In this document: in pieces, positions 25,440-36,600 of the stretch
How the letters are laid out: each line of letters begins with the position of its first letter
How positions within the stretch are numbered: the first letter of the stretch is position 1
IMG/VR virus record: IMGVR_UViG_3300009181_000112
Coordinates: 1-49,309 of that record
Reading direction: 5' to 3' (one strand)
DNA: 49,309 nucleotides
Source: a virus
Notes under the pieces: model-generated
Seen by the model: the letters and a program-made list of their open reading frames with translations, nothing else
The model's database searches: none
Told to the model about the DNA's origin: nothing
Program-made: the position numbers and the translations under genes

Positions 25440-26810
25440 TTATTTTGATGCTACAATGGCTTCGACAACGCCTTCTGCATCTGTTAATTTATCTTCTAGC
25501 GCTCGGCCTAACACATTAAAATGCGTTGCCTCACCAAGTTTTGCTGATCTAGCAAGTCCATTTCCAGCCGAAACCAAACGGTCTCCCTTGAATACCTTAC
25601 CAACCGCGCGAACCGGAACACGACCAGTCATTGCAACTGGTGGATGGGTTGCGTCGTCACCTGCTGCTGAGTTCATTAGATAAGCTGCTTGAGTACTTAT
25701 TACGCCAAACACATTTTCACTTAGTTCAAGCAAGGATGTGGTGATTTCAGCGGTGCCGCCCAATTCAACCACGGTGCCAGGAGCAATAACCTCGTCGGCT
25801 GCAAATCTCTCAGCAACGTCAGCATACTGTGCTGATGTAGACTTGGCGAATACCGTATTAAAGTATCCGCCTGATGCGCCAATGTTGCCAACCCCGTTAC
25901 CGTTGCCATTAACCAAGCTAGTAACACTCAACACAGTAGGAGAGCTAACTACGCCAGTTGCGCCAGCAACATTAAGCACTGTGGTGTTAACTCCGCCAAC
26001 ATTAACTTGCACTAGCAAGTTGCCGTCTTGTGTTTGATTACGCAGATAGACATCGGCGCCGCTGACCAAGATACGGGCATCGCTATTAAGACCAACAGCT
26101 AGGCCACTATTGTTAAGTATGCCCAACGTCCCAGTGGTGGTATCGTTGCTGGTCGCACTCAAGAAACCAGTACTGTCGATACCATCAAGGAGTTGTGAAT
26201 CAGTTGCAGTGCCACGGAACAGGTTATTGCTGACTGCGGTACTTAGTTGCATGCCTGGACTAATTGTAGCAAATCCAGTAATTAAAGTTTGTGGAGTAAA
26301 CGTAGCATCCTTTGACAGGATTGCAACAACATCGTTCTCAACATAAAACATAACAACCACATGGTCAGCAGACAAGCTGTCAGTAACAGTCATAACAACT
26401 GCGCCCGAAGTGCCTTGGCCAGCAGTGCTAGCCGGCCCAACTAAGATCCAGGCGGCACCAGACCAAACTTTGAGCTGCGCATTGGTACTGTCATACCAAA
26501 GATCGCCCTGAACATTACTGACCGGTGCTGTTGCACTAGCTGTAGCCGAGCCAATAACTTTGAAGACACTACCGTTGTAGACCTTCAATAAATTATTAGC
26601 TTTGTCCCACCACAGCTGGCCCACTAGCGGTGCGCCGGGCTGCACTGTGTTTGATCCATTCTCTAGCAAGTGAATAAAGTTCTCGTCTAGGAATTCACCG
26701 TAACCGGCATAGTTTTTACCAACTAGAGTCATACTCGAGCTAGTGTTAATGGTACCATCTGCTACTGTTGCAAAAATAGTGCCATCTGTTAAGTTAATGG
26801 TATAGGCCAT
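25440..26810 (-). CDS. Tail-fibre-like protein with adhesin-type repeats
   Basis: The 456-residue protein has two copies of a short fibre motif: QLWWDKANNLLKVYNG (65-80) and DLWYDSTNAQLKVWSG (103-118), each ending in a Trp/Phe-V-x-G strand. The middle is Thr/Asn/Gly-rich and probably a beta-helix or fibrous trimer. The C-terminal domain starts at YADVAERFAADE (329-340), with PGTVVELGG and AYLMNSAAG after it. That domain occurs at the ends of many phage fibres and resembles peptidase G2-type chaperone domains; cleavage here cannot be judged. A late promoter motif lies 25 nt upstream of the ATG. It probably helps in host contact. Confidence 0.78.
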   Translation of the reverse strand: MAYTINLTDGTIFATVADGTINTSSSMTLVGKNYAGYGEFLDENFIHLLENGSNTVQPGAPLVGQLWWDKANNLLKVYNGSVFKVIGSATASATAPVSNVQGDLWYDSTNAQLKVWSGAAWILVGPASTAGQGTSGAVVMTVTDSLSADHVVVMFYVENDVVAILSKDATFTPQTLITGFATISPGMQLSTAVSNNLFRGTATDSQLLDGIDSTGFLSATSNDTTTGTLGILNNSGLAVGLNSDARILVSGADVYLRNQTQDGNLLVQVNVGGVNTTVLNVAGATGVVSSPTVLSVTSLVNGNGNGVGNIGASGGYFNTVFAKSTSAQYADVAERFAADEVIAPGTVVELGGTAEITTSLLELSENVFGVISTQAAYLMNSAAGDDATHPPVAMTGRVPVRAVGKVFKGDRLVSAGNGLARSAKLGEATHFNVLGRALEDKLTDAEGVVEAIVASK

Positions 26811-26835
26811 CTTGTCGTTTACTCCGTCTTATTAC

Positions 26836-26843
26836 TATTTATA
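26836..26843 (-). promoter_or_regulatory. T4-type late promoter upstream of the tail-fibre gene
   Basis: The minus strand reads TATAAATA, the exact T4 late -10 octamer, in the 52-nt spacer 26811-26862 before the fibre gene, with GGAG as a possible Shine-Dalgarno downstream. A second, imperfect copy (CATAAATA, 26860-26867) overlaps the stop of the upstream gene. Confidence 0.6.
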
Positions 26844-26862
26844 GGAAAATAATACATCATAT

Positions 26863-27468
26863 TTATGTTGCGCTCAAGTTTGTCAGAGTCTGAATGCGAA
26901 CCGTGTAATCAATTTGAATTTGACGGTTTAGACTCTTCTGAACTGGATGGAATATCACATGAGTGATCAACATAAGATTATCTGAACTACCTTCCCAAGA
27001 TTTAAGTCCTAATTCGTCAAAAACGAATTCACCGTTAAAATTTGTGCTGTTGTCAAACGCTTGTTGCCCGGGTGGCTCGCCATAATCTAGCAAGCAGGTC
27101 ACTAACACATCAGTGTACACTTTACCCGAAGTGTGTAGCACTGTAAGATTATTGCGAGTAGGGTCAGTGTTGGCTGCACTACCATCTTCGACTACTTTGA
27201 TGTAGGTTTGATTGTAGAGGTCTGCGTTTTGCCCGGTGGTATTTGGGGGCAAGTATGTGATCACACCAGTAGGATCCACAGAGCTACCACCATTACCAAA
27301 CGCCATTGCATAGATAAACCCTAAATTTTTGTTAGCAAGAGTCTGTGCCAACGCCAAACTCATATTTTCATAATGGATGGCATTGTATTTGTCCACAAAC
27401 ACTTCTTGGGTGACGGGATCATAAATCTTTAAAAATCCCTCAATTTTGGCAGGTCCCAGGTCCATCAT
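26863..27468 (-). CDS. Virion structural protein (201 aa)
   Basis: The protein begins MMDLGPAKIEGFLKIYDPVTQ and then NAIHYENMSLALAQTLANK, followed by GFIYAMAFGNGGSSVD and a beta-rich second half ending HPVQKSLNRQIQIDYTVRI. This order is typical of a small structural protein that follows the giant gene in T4-like marine phages, to my recollection. The first ATG (27468) forms an ATGA overlap with the preceding 50-residue ORF, so I keep both initial Met codons. Its first 30 residues share a KI[FY]DPxTxEVFV segment with that ORF. Confidence 0.7.
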   Translation of the reverse strand: MMDLGPAKIEGFLKIYDPVTQEVFVDKYNAIHYENMSLALAQTLANKNLGFIYAMAFGNGGSSVDPTGVITYLPPNTTGQNADLYNQTYIKVVEDGSAANTDPTRNNLTVLHTSGKVYTDVLVTCLLDYGEPPGQQAFDNSTNFNGEFVFDELGLKSWEGSSDNLMLITHVIFHPVQKSLNRQIQIDYTVRIQTLTNLSAT

Positions 27469-27617
27469 GATCGTATCTCCACGAAAACTTCTTTTGTGGA
27501 TGGGTCAAATATCTTTACAACTCCATCCACACTAAACCCTGCCACTTCATTAGGGACAGGGCCAGGTCTGGCGGACTGTGGCTTGGGTGTAGGGGTGTTT
27601 TGTTGCTTTTGGTCCAT
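27465..27617 (-). CDS. 50-residue protein with KIFDPSTKEVFV motif
   Basis: This short ORF sits 7 nt after the giant gene's stop and is ATGA-coupled to the next gene. AGG within the end of the giant gene could serve as Shine-Dalgarno. The first half is a Pro/Gln/Lys-rich tail (QQNTPTPKPQSARPGPVP), the second half is VDGVVKIFDPSTKEVFVE, which matches LKIYDPVTQEVFVD at the start of the next protein at 10 of 14 positions. I infer a short structural or accessory peptide that arose from partial duplication, with a flexible tail. The two couplings make translation likely. Confidence 0.7.
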   Translation of the reverse strand: MDQKQQNTPTPKPQSARPGPVPNEVAGFSVDGVVKIFDPSTKEVFVEIRS

Positions 27618-27624
27618 ACGTTAT

Positions 27625-30600
27625 TTACCTGCCGTAATTACCACGAATAAACCTAGCGGCCAAAGTATTTGTATCTTGTAGACAGATTCCGTCACCTGGA
27701 GTACTAACTCCTGGGTGATACCAGCTTAGTCCTTGCCGAATTTGAATACTTACTTGATAACCTGCTGCAGGAGCTGTTGTAAATGCAATTGCAACCGGAG
27801 AGTCAGCAATTATAATGTACCCGCCCATTTGTTTAATCCCGCCCACGTACACTTCAACTGCTTCAACTAGCTCGGTGCTGTCCAGGCTAGATATTGAGAT
27901 TTCTGTTGCAGTGAATACAGTTTCTGTACCATTCCCTAGGAAGTTTTGTGTAATTATTCTATCTTGGTACTCTACTGGCAACAAATTGCCGATACCGATG
28001 TCGTACACTGCTGATCCAACAGCATGATCAGCTGCTGCTGTACCGGCGGTTCCGCGACGCAATCCACTTAGTGTGTTGGTTGCGAGATCCCGGGTACGAT
28101 ATGTGATCCTCTCTCCATTAATTGTAATCAAGCCAAATAATCCTGCAGTTAGATTTGGCTCAGACAGTTTACCTGCGTCATCAACATAGATTACTGTATC
28201 GTCACTATTCAACGCAGATACAAGTTGAGTAGTGGTACCGGCTGTAATTCTGTAAGCGCTTTGTCGTCCGCGCATGTCTTGAAATATACGGAAAGCAATA
28301 CCGCCCGGTACTACACTTTGTGTAAAGCTGGTAATAGCCACCACTGCATTAACCGCAATTGGAGGCCCAGATATTACGATAGCAGTTCCATCAACAACAT
28401 AATCCAGCCCTTCGTATATGTAAAGTCCTGACAATGATACCATGACACGATTAGAATTAGATATAATACGTCCGGTATCAAATCTATTGGTTTGAATAAC
28501 TGTGCCTACACTGTAATCGTATGACCCGGGGTCGCCTGTTATTGATCCAGCATCGTACAGAGTTGAGTCATATGATTCGGTTGTTACAGTACCAACTGTT
28601 TCTGGACCCACAAACACCTGTGTCAAAATGTTTTGCTGTGCAGTATCATTCCAGGTGGTTACTGAAACAACATCGCCTATAATAGGTATGAACCCGCTGC
28701 CAGATTTAAATGTTAACACATTGCCAACAATAGTATAAACAGATGCAGTGCTCACAGTGATTACAACTTCTGTCCCGATAAGTGGGAGTTCGGCTAGAAT
28801 AACAGTTCTTGGATCTCCGGTATACGGTGTTACTGTGAACTGTGATCCTAGTGTCAAGCGAACGTTGTTTACAAACACTGAAACATCATTGTCTGCGATT
28901 AAAGCCTGACTGTACCCACCACGTATAGGCAAATAATATTCAAGACTTGAGCCATCTCCAATATATTCTACACCCTCGACTGGCCGAGCACGAACCCCAT
29001 TTTTCTCAACAATCACGTTGGCCGGATTTGTCCCACCTAGATATTTGCTTAAAGTATATACAAGTTCACCTGCACTAACAAAGTACTCAGTTACTGGTAG
29101 ACTCCAGCTATATGTGGTTGGGAGTTCTGATCCTAGTATTGTAACCACAACATCATCAGTACCGGCCCAGGCCGCAGAAAACACAATTTCAGTGTCTGAA
29201 ATGTTGATTGCGTTATAGGTGTAATCAGTAACAAATATTCCATTCACAAACACCACAACCTCTGAGATAAGACTGTATGCGACAGGAACTACAACAGTGT
29301 TACCGATGTCTGCACCATTGTAACGATTACGGTAGAATTGATTTCCTCCACCTAATTCGTAAACGTTAATCAATAAAGTATTACCTGTAACAACGCCCGA
29401 ATTAACGGTCACTGTTTGATTGACCCAATCAACTACATAATCAACTGATGGCACTAACTCGTTGCCCACGGTCTTGTTAAACAGTCGAATTGCGCTCGGA
29501 AATTCAAGTAAATCAGCAAAACTATAGCTGGTTCCAGCAATAGAGAATTGATAACCAATTGATCCTAACGGGAATCCATGACCGTCACTCTGCCAGTCAG
29601 CTCCCGGGGTAGTGTATACGCGAAGATCTAAGGTGTCAAATATTGCGCCTGGGACAAGTTCCTCTGGCGCGTGACTTGAGTAAGTATCAACAAACGCACC
29701 GCCATCTACATCAATTGCAGCTGGACCTACTCCCAGATACGGATCGACAAAGTTGCTTTCGTAGATAGCATCAAGAATTGCAGGGTCATATGTTGGCAGT
29801 CCCTCTGGCCCGTATGCAATATTATCATAAGGGTTAATATCAAAGTTTCCGACATCAAATCCAGTGTCTTGATCAAAGTCCGGACCATACACTTGAACAC
29901 CTGGATAATCAACGCCAGAAATCAACAGCGCGAGATCAAGTCCCGGCTCGTTAGGGGTCGCAACATAATAGCCCATAGTACGGTTGACACCACTTAGGTT
30001 GCCAGCAGGGACAATGGTCCATTGTTGTGGATCAAAAGTTTCGCTTTGTACACCGGAGCTGTCATCGCTACTGGCTTCCCACACACGGTCGATGTGACGA
30101 ACAAGTGTGCCGTTGTCGTAGTTCTCATTAGGTACCCACTCTTGTACATCAGTTTGGTATTGGTAGCGGTCGTACTTGATAGTAGTTTTAATATTACGCA
30201 CTAGTCCGTTACTCATATTGGCATATGCTCTTGCTCCGACTCCATCACCTACAATGGTAATGACCGGTGTTTCGCTGTACCCTGATCCAGCAGAGATAAT
30301 TTCAATTCCAATTACTCGTCCTGCACTGTTGATTTTTGCAACTAGTTCAGCAGCAACTGCACAGTCTCCTGTGATTACTACTGCAGGTTCAAAAGTATAG
30401 CCTGATCCGTTGTTAATCATAATAACAGAATCTACTGTTAACAAATAGTTTTGATACCACTGATTCCAGGGGAAAGTTTGCCATACCGTAGATGTAGATG
30501 GTACACTTGATGTTGTACTCAATGTGCCCGAGTTATCAAGTACTGGACTTACAAACAATCCTTGAGTAGAATCCCAATAGGCCGGAAGGTCAAAGTCAGT

Positions 30601-33600
30601 GAGCGATCCCAAGAACTGATCAAGGCCCTTGTATATTAGATTAAACTGTCGAATCTGTACATGATACGGTTTAACCTCTTGAATGTAATTCAGCACAAAG
30701 TCTTGATTGTCTTCCCGATAGATCTGATAAGGCAATAGCTGACGAATTGTATGGTCAACATCAATCAAGCTGGTCTTGGTCAACCACAACGGTGCTTGTT
30801 GTTCGCTAAGAATAAAGTTAAACATCAAGGTCAGTAGGTTATTACGTTCGATCGCTAAATCATCAATGAATAATTCCTGATTGATGGCCTGGATTATTTT
30901 GCGTGTTTCTATAGTGGGCTCTTGATCGTAATACTGGGCGTCAAATACTTCAACGTCAAACCCAAAACGGCCGGCCTTGTAATCCCAGAGATAATTGGAG
31001 AATTTAATTGTTCCAGTTTGCAATCCTACACGAACCCAAGTTGCATTAGTATATCGATAAATTTCCCATTTGCCTTGTGCATTAGCAGTAATCTTGACTG
31101 AACTACCTTCGGCCACAGTCAAGGTCAATAATGCAGAGACGTTAGGGACCTCTGTGACAGGGCGTGTTAGTGGATTGTATCCGGCCAGGTACCAATTTTG
31201 ATAACTCCAGTATCTCTTTGTATCATATGTCTGTACCCGATTCAGTACAAGGTACCGCAGTTGTTGTGGGCCAGTTACAGTGATTTGGTAAATTGTCCAC
31301 AAGCCATTGTATTCACTATCGTTAACAACAAGATATCGGTATCCGACCGGAACCTCTGCTAGATTTTGATATGCTAATTCTTCCTGATTTGCTAGACGTT
31401 TATCCCAGGCACCCGATGTAGCCGATGGCTCTGGTTCTGAGCTGTTTAACAGATTGAACTTGCGCATTTCTGTAATCGGAAGCTGGGCTAACAAGGTGTT
31501 AGCTTCGCCAAGATAATTTTGCAATGCCAGGAAACGATTACGGAACATGCTCTGACGAGGCCGTGTGGCCACGCCGTACTTTTCGCTAGGGTTCAAGAAC
31601 GGATCAGGTACTGCAGCACCTTTAAGATCTTCACCACTGAAACTGTCCTGGAACTTTTGATACAAGCCAGCATTTAAGAACCCATCTGAACGAGTGGATA
31701 TCAGTTGATATTCCGAATGCACTGTACTTTCGTTAAACTGTTGATCAAATTCAACATACAATACAGTATCGTTGGCGACAATATATTCGAGCCCGTTATA
31801 TACTGCAACAGTACTGGAATTAACAGGTGCAATATACGGGATACCACTTGCACGCGGATTTGCAATGTACTGTGCAATAGTGTTGGTGCTCAGTGTTTTC
31901 TTAGCTTGTTGGTTTACTGTCACTAGTCCGGCAACCCAGAAGTAGTAAGTAACAATAAACAAGCCTTGCTCATTTACTGATGAGGTTGCAGTGTAGCTGT
32001 TGAAGGCGTAAGGGATTCCCGGACCTGTGTAGTTAATTGGCGGAACTGGGCTTGCTATCCATTGGAATACTTCAATGATACTGCCCGGGAACACTTGCCC
32101 CCATCGACGGCTAGCATACACTATATCATTTTGATTGGGATCAATAAATCGTGTATTTGTTGTGTTCCACCAAATGTGCCCAACTCGGGCTTCGGCCCAC
32201 TGCACCCCGTAATTGTTAACAGTTCCAATGTTGTAAGCAGCCGGGTCAATTGCACCGGTGTAATCAACGTTTTGTGCTATTGCACCAAGCATGCGGCCTT
32301 GCAAAGGATCAAAGTAATCAAAATACTGTTTTGGTGCACCACTGACACGATCATACATGAACACTGTGTTTAGCAAGTTAATGTCGACTACAGGTTGCTG
32401 CACTCTGCGCGGCCGCCAAGCAGGTGCGTGTGTGGGATTTGTAAACTGCACCATTCGCCCCCAATCAACTGACGGGGTTCCGTCAACATTGATAGCGTTG
32501 ATACGACCCGGGGCTCCTACCAGCAGTTCCCCTGTGGTATAGTTAAGTGCTGTTCCAAATTTACCATAAGCTACAATTTCTTTGTCATAGATTTGTTGAC
32601 CAAATACAAATTTTGCCGGATTAGTCAGGCTAGGATTTGCCGCAGGCAACATGTCGTACTCATAAACTGCCCCACTTTCAATGATGACATCAGCAAATGC
32701 AGTACTAAATGAATCAAAATAAGTTTTTCCATGATCAAATGTGGTGGCAGCAATAGTACTGCCGTTGGGCGCACCAATTATCAACGATGTTACTTGGTCG
32801 CTGATAAACACACTCTTACCAAAGCTTGCCCTATCTTGCGGAACTGGGCTAATAAGTGTCTGCACCCAAACATAGGTGTCAAATCCAAGATCATCAAACA
32901 CAGTACTGGCGTTTGACGAATCATCTAGCACAGCACCAGTTCCCGGTAATACCCGAAGTTTGTTTCTTACAGGAGCTGAATTATAATTCTTTACTGCAAA
33001 TACGATACGACCGCTGACTACAACAATTGCTGCACCGGACACTGGAGCAGACACAAATGTGATTTCTTCGGTAGTATTATCATAGGTGTAATCAGTTGTG
33101 TATGTTTGCAACACGTCATTTACATAGACCACAGTAGTGTATGCACTTGCATCAGAATAGATGGATCCGATGTTATACACTGTAGTTGATCCGGTGCCGA
33201 TCAACGTGACGTCGTTAGTTGCTGTCACAGTTACATTAGGCAACGCCCCAGAGTCAATTGTAGCGTTAATGTCACTGATTAGATCAGCAATTGATGTTCC
33301 GGTAACCTCAACAAATACGTCATTGACACTTAGGTAATTTCCAACACTCAGGGTTGGGTTAGCAATTGTTGAGGTGGTTGTTCCGTACACACGGCTGGGA
33401 TTTGATAAAAATTCAACTGAGCCTGCTTGTGGTAATGCAGTACTATCATTTGGGGCACCGACATACAAACTGCAATTATTAACACAGATGTCTAACGCAG
33501 CACCATACGAAGCATTATTATTAGGTGTAGTAGATTCAATTACCTGGACTAGATGAAATTGATTTGTTTCAATTTCAATAGTGTCCCCGACTGTGAGTGA

Positions 33601-36600
33601 GACTGAATTTGACAACGTAACAACATTGCCAGACAGCGAATAGTTGCCGTCAAGATAATCAGCTGAGTTTACTAAGAATTCACCGTTATGCAATACTGCT
33701 ACTGGCTCAATAGGTGTCTCTACTGTGGTATACGACAATTGAGACGCATTTGTAACTTGAAATCTCTGCACACTTCGACAGTAGATATAAACTTTACCTG
33801 CTTTGGTGTAGGTTTCTTCACCGACCACATCAACATCAGGGCAACCAATAATGAGTTGTCGGCCATCTGTAGTGGTCGTAACACTATGTCCAAATCGGTC
33901 TGTCCCGGCTGCTGTAGCCGGAGTCAATGTAGCAATTGGATCCCAATAATCGCGGGATGATACAATAATACTATCACCTAGTGCCGGGAATGTCGGTGCC
34001 AAGTTGTCAAATGTCACAACGCCCGACGAGTAAGTGTAATCAATATAAGGACGATACAGAACTCCGTTAACTGCAACGGTAAACGAGAAGATATTACTTG
34101 AACTAACTGTGGACAACTCAACTGTGATATCAAACGATGCAGTTGTGTCATCGCCAGACCCGGTTTGAACATCGGAGTTCAATTGTGTAATTGGGTTTAA
34201 GTCAGCAAAGAATACTAAAGTATAGCCGACACTAGATGATCCAGGGATTGGAGTGTCAATAGTAAATTGAGTTGCGCTGTCAACTGATACGATTTCTGTA
34301 CCAGCAGTGATTGACCCTGATCCGGAATAATAATATATCTGTTGTCCTGCTTCGAGACCGGTAGTGCTCGATACAGTAAGCTGTGTTGCAGCACCATTGA
34401 CTATTGTGTTATAGGTTGGGCCAGTCTGTTCAACTGTGATCACTAGGTTATTTGCCGGAGATGCCCCGCCAATGTCGGTCCCCAAGATAGTAATCTGATC
34501 ACCAGGGGTATAATTATCTCCAGGCGCAGTAATGCTAACACTATATTTCCCACGTACAACGTTAACCAGGAATGTTGCGCCTGCACCGCCGCCAGGGGAT
34601 ACTGTACCAGACACGTTGTTGTAATTAGCAGTATCAAGTTGAATTACACTACGGCGACTGAGTACTAGTCGTTGTCCTTGTGGTGGCGACTGTCCTAAAA
34701 TAACATTAGTGCCGCTAATCTGATAATCGGTATTAAGAATAAGGATTTGATTGTTTAAAACTACACCAATTTGTGTGTCAGTTAGGGAGGTATTGCCGAG
34801 AATCGGCAATAGAGAATAAACAATAACCCCGGGACTAGTACTGTATTCAGTAACTCGTTCTTCAACCGATTGTAACCCATATGCATAAACTTTGTTTTCG
34901 CCCGGGGCACCAATGTACATCCAGTGCTCGTCTTGACTAATGGTTGCGCTGTAGCCAAACTCAACGATCGTTGAGCCATCTGCGTCGGGTGCAACTAGCA
35001 GTTGCCGTAACTCAAACTGTGGTGTATTAGCCGGGCGATAAATTGTAACTGCATATCCAATGCCGCTGGCACTTTCTGGGGCGCCAGCGATTGCCCAGGT
35101 CTGATTACCGACGTCAATTGTGCTACCGAATCCATACGTGTTAGCAGTACCCAAAGTGATGATAATTTCATCTTGCACATACCGATCCGACGACTCCTTG
35201 ACGTAACTAAAAATGCCACCTTCTCCGCTGTTGTAGCCAGGTGCGCCTACTAATGCGCTAAGATTTCGAAACCCTTGTGCAATCGCTGCACCAAATTTCT
35301 GGCCGTTTTCTTGGACAGTTGGTGTAAATTCTTGTACCCCTTTAAATACGTCGGTTTTTTCCAACATAGTCCAATGAGATTGCCCATTGTTGTCAACCCA
35401 GACCTTGGCACCAGGTAACAAGGACTTAGCATAAGGTAAATTTACAATATCTGATGGTTGTGCAACTCGTGATGTCTGTAGGGTAAATCCTAACCCTGTA
35501 CCAGTTGCAACGTCTCGGCCATCAGTAAAGGTGTAATTGATCAATACCGAGTAAATTCCCGGGATTGACTGCACACGGTAGATGCCGTTGATTGCCGGAT
35601 CAAAATACTTAATAACCAAATAATCGCTTTTCAACAGGCCGTGAGCAGCGTTAAACGTCACTAATACAAAGCCATCAAGATTGTCGCTTACTGTAACAAT
35701 CTGGCCCTGAATAGGGTCTGAACGAAATACACCCCAGTTATAGCTGTTGATTTTTGCGACCCAAATGGTTGTTCCCACACCCACAGTTGACAATGCTGCA
35801 TTTACATTTTGTGGATTATCGAGGCTGAACACAGTAACATCAACATCATCAAGATCAACATATCCTGCACTTGGCAAAATACTATCGCCTACCACGACAT
35901 TGGTAGTAGGTAAGAAATCAGGCGATGTAAGCTTGGCACTGCTTTTCCAGACATTTTCCAACAGAACTATTTGATCAGCCCTGCTCGTCTGTCCAGGATT
36001 AACAACTTGAATCAATGCTGGATCTGATTTGAACAGTGCCTCATTAAGTAACAGCTCAACATAGTTGCGGTTCGCAGTTGCACCGTACTGACTCTTAAGG
36101 ATCGCCCAGTATTCATAAATGTCATACTGACTGGTTTCTTTACCAACGTTAGCATAGGTGAACAACTCGGCGCTGCGAAGTGTGCCTTTAGTGCCCAAGA
36201 ATTGTTGGTATAAGCTAACTTGACTTATGTCGTCAAGATTCAGCGCCTGCATATATTCTCTTGGACGGAATCCGATTAATCCAAACGAGAATAAATCAAC
36301 TTCTTGCTCTAAGTTAGCATCATAGACACTATAACTGGTAGCAAGCTGATCGCTGGCTGTGGCCGAGTTTGGTAACAATCCAATCTGAATCTCATTGTAA
36401 CTGCTCTTGAGCCATAATGCATAGTCAAATTTCTGACTAGGTTCAATAATTTTGCTGGCTGCCCAATAATCATTCTTAAACTGTACAATCTCGCCCTTGG
36501 CATACTTGCGATTAGGGATCCATTCAACTACTGTGTCTTGATTAATAACAAAGCCTGGTGCGTTAACAGTTCCGTTCCAGTCGGCACTGAGCACACCCGA

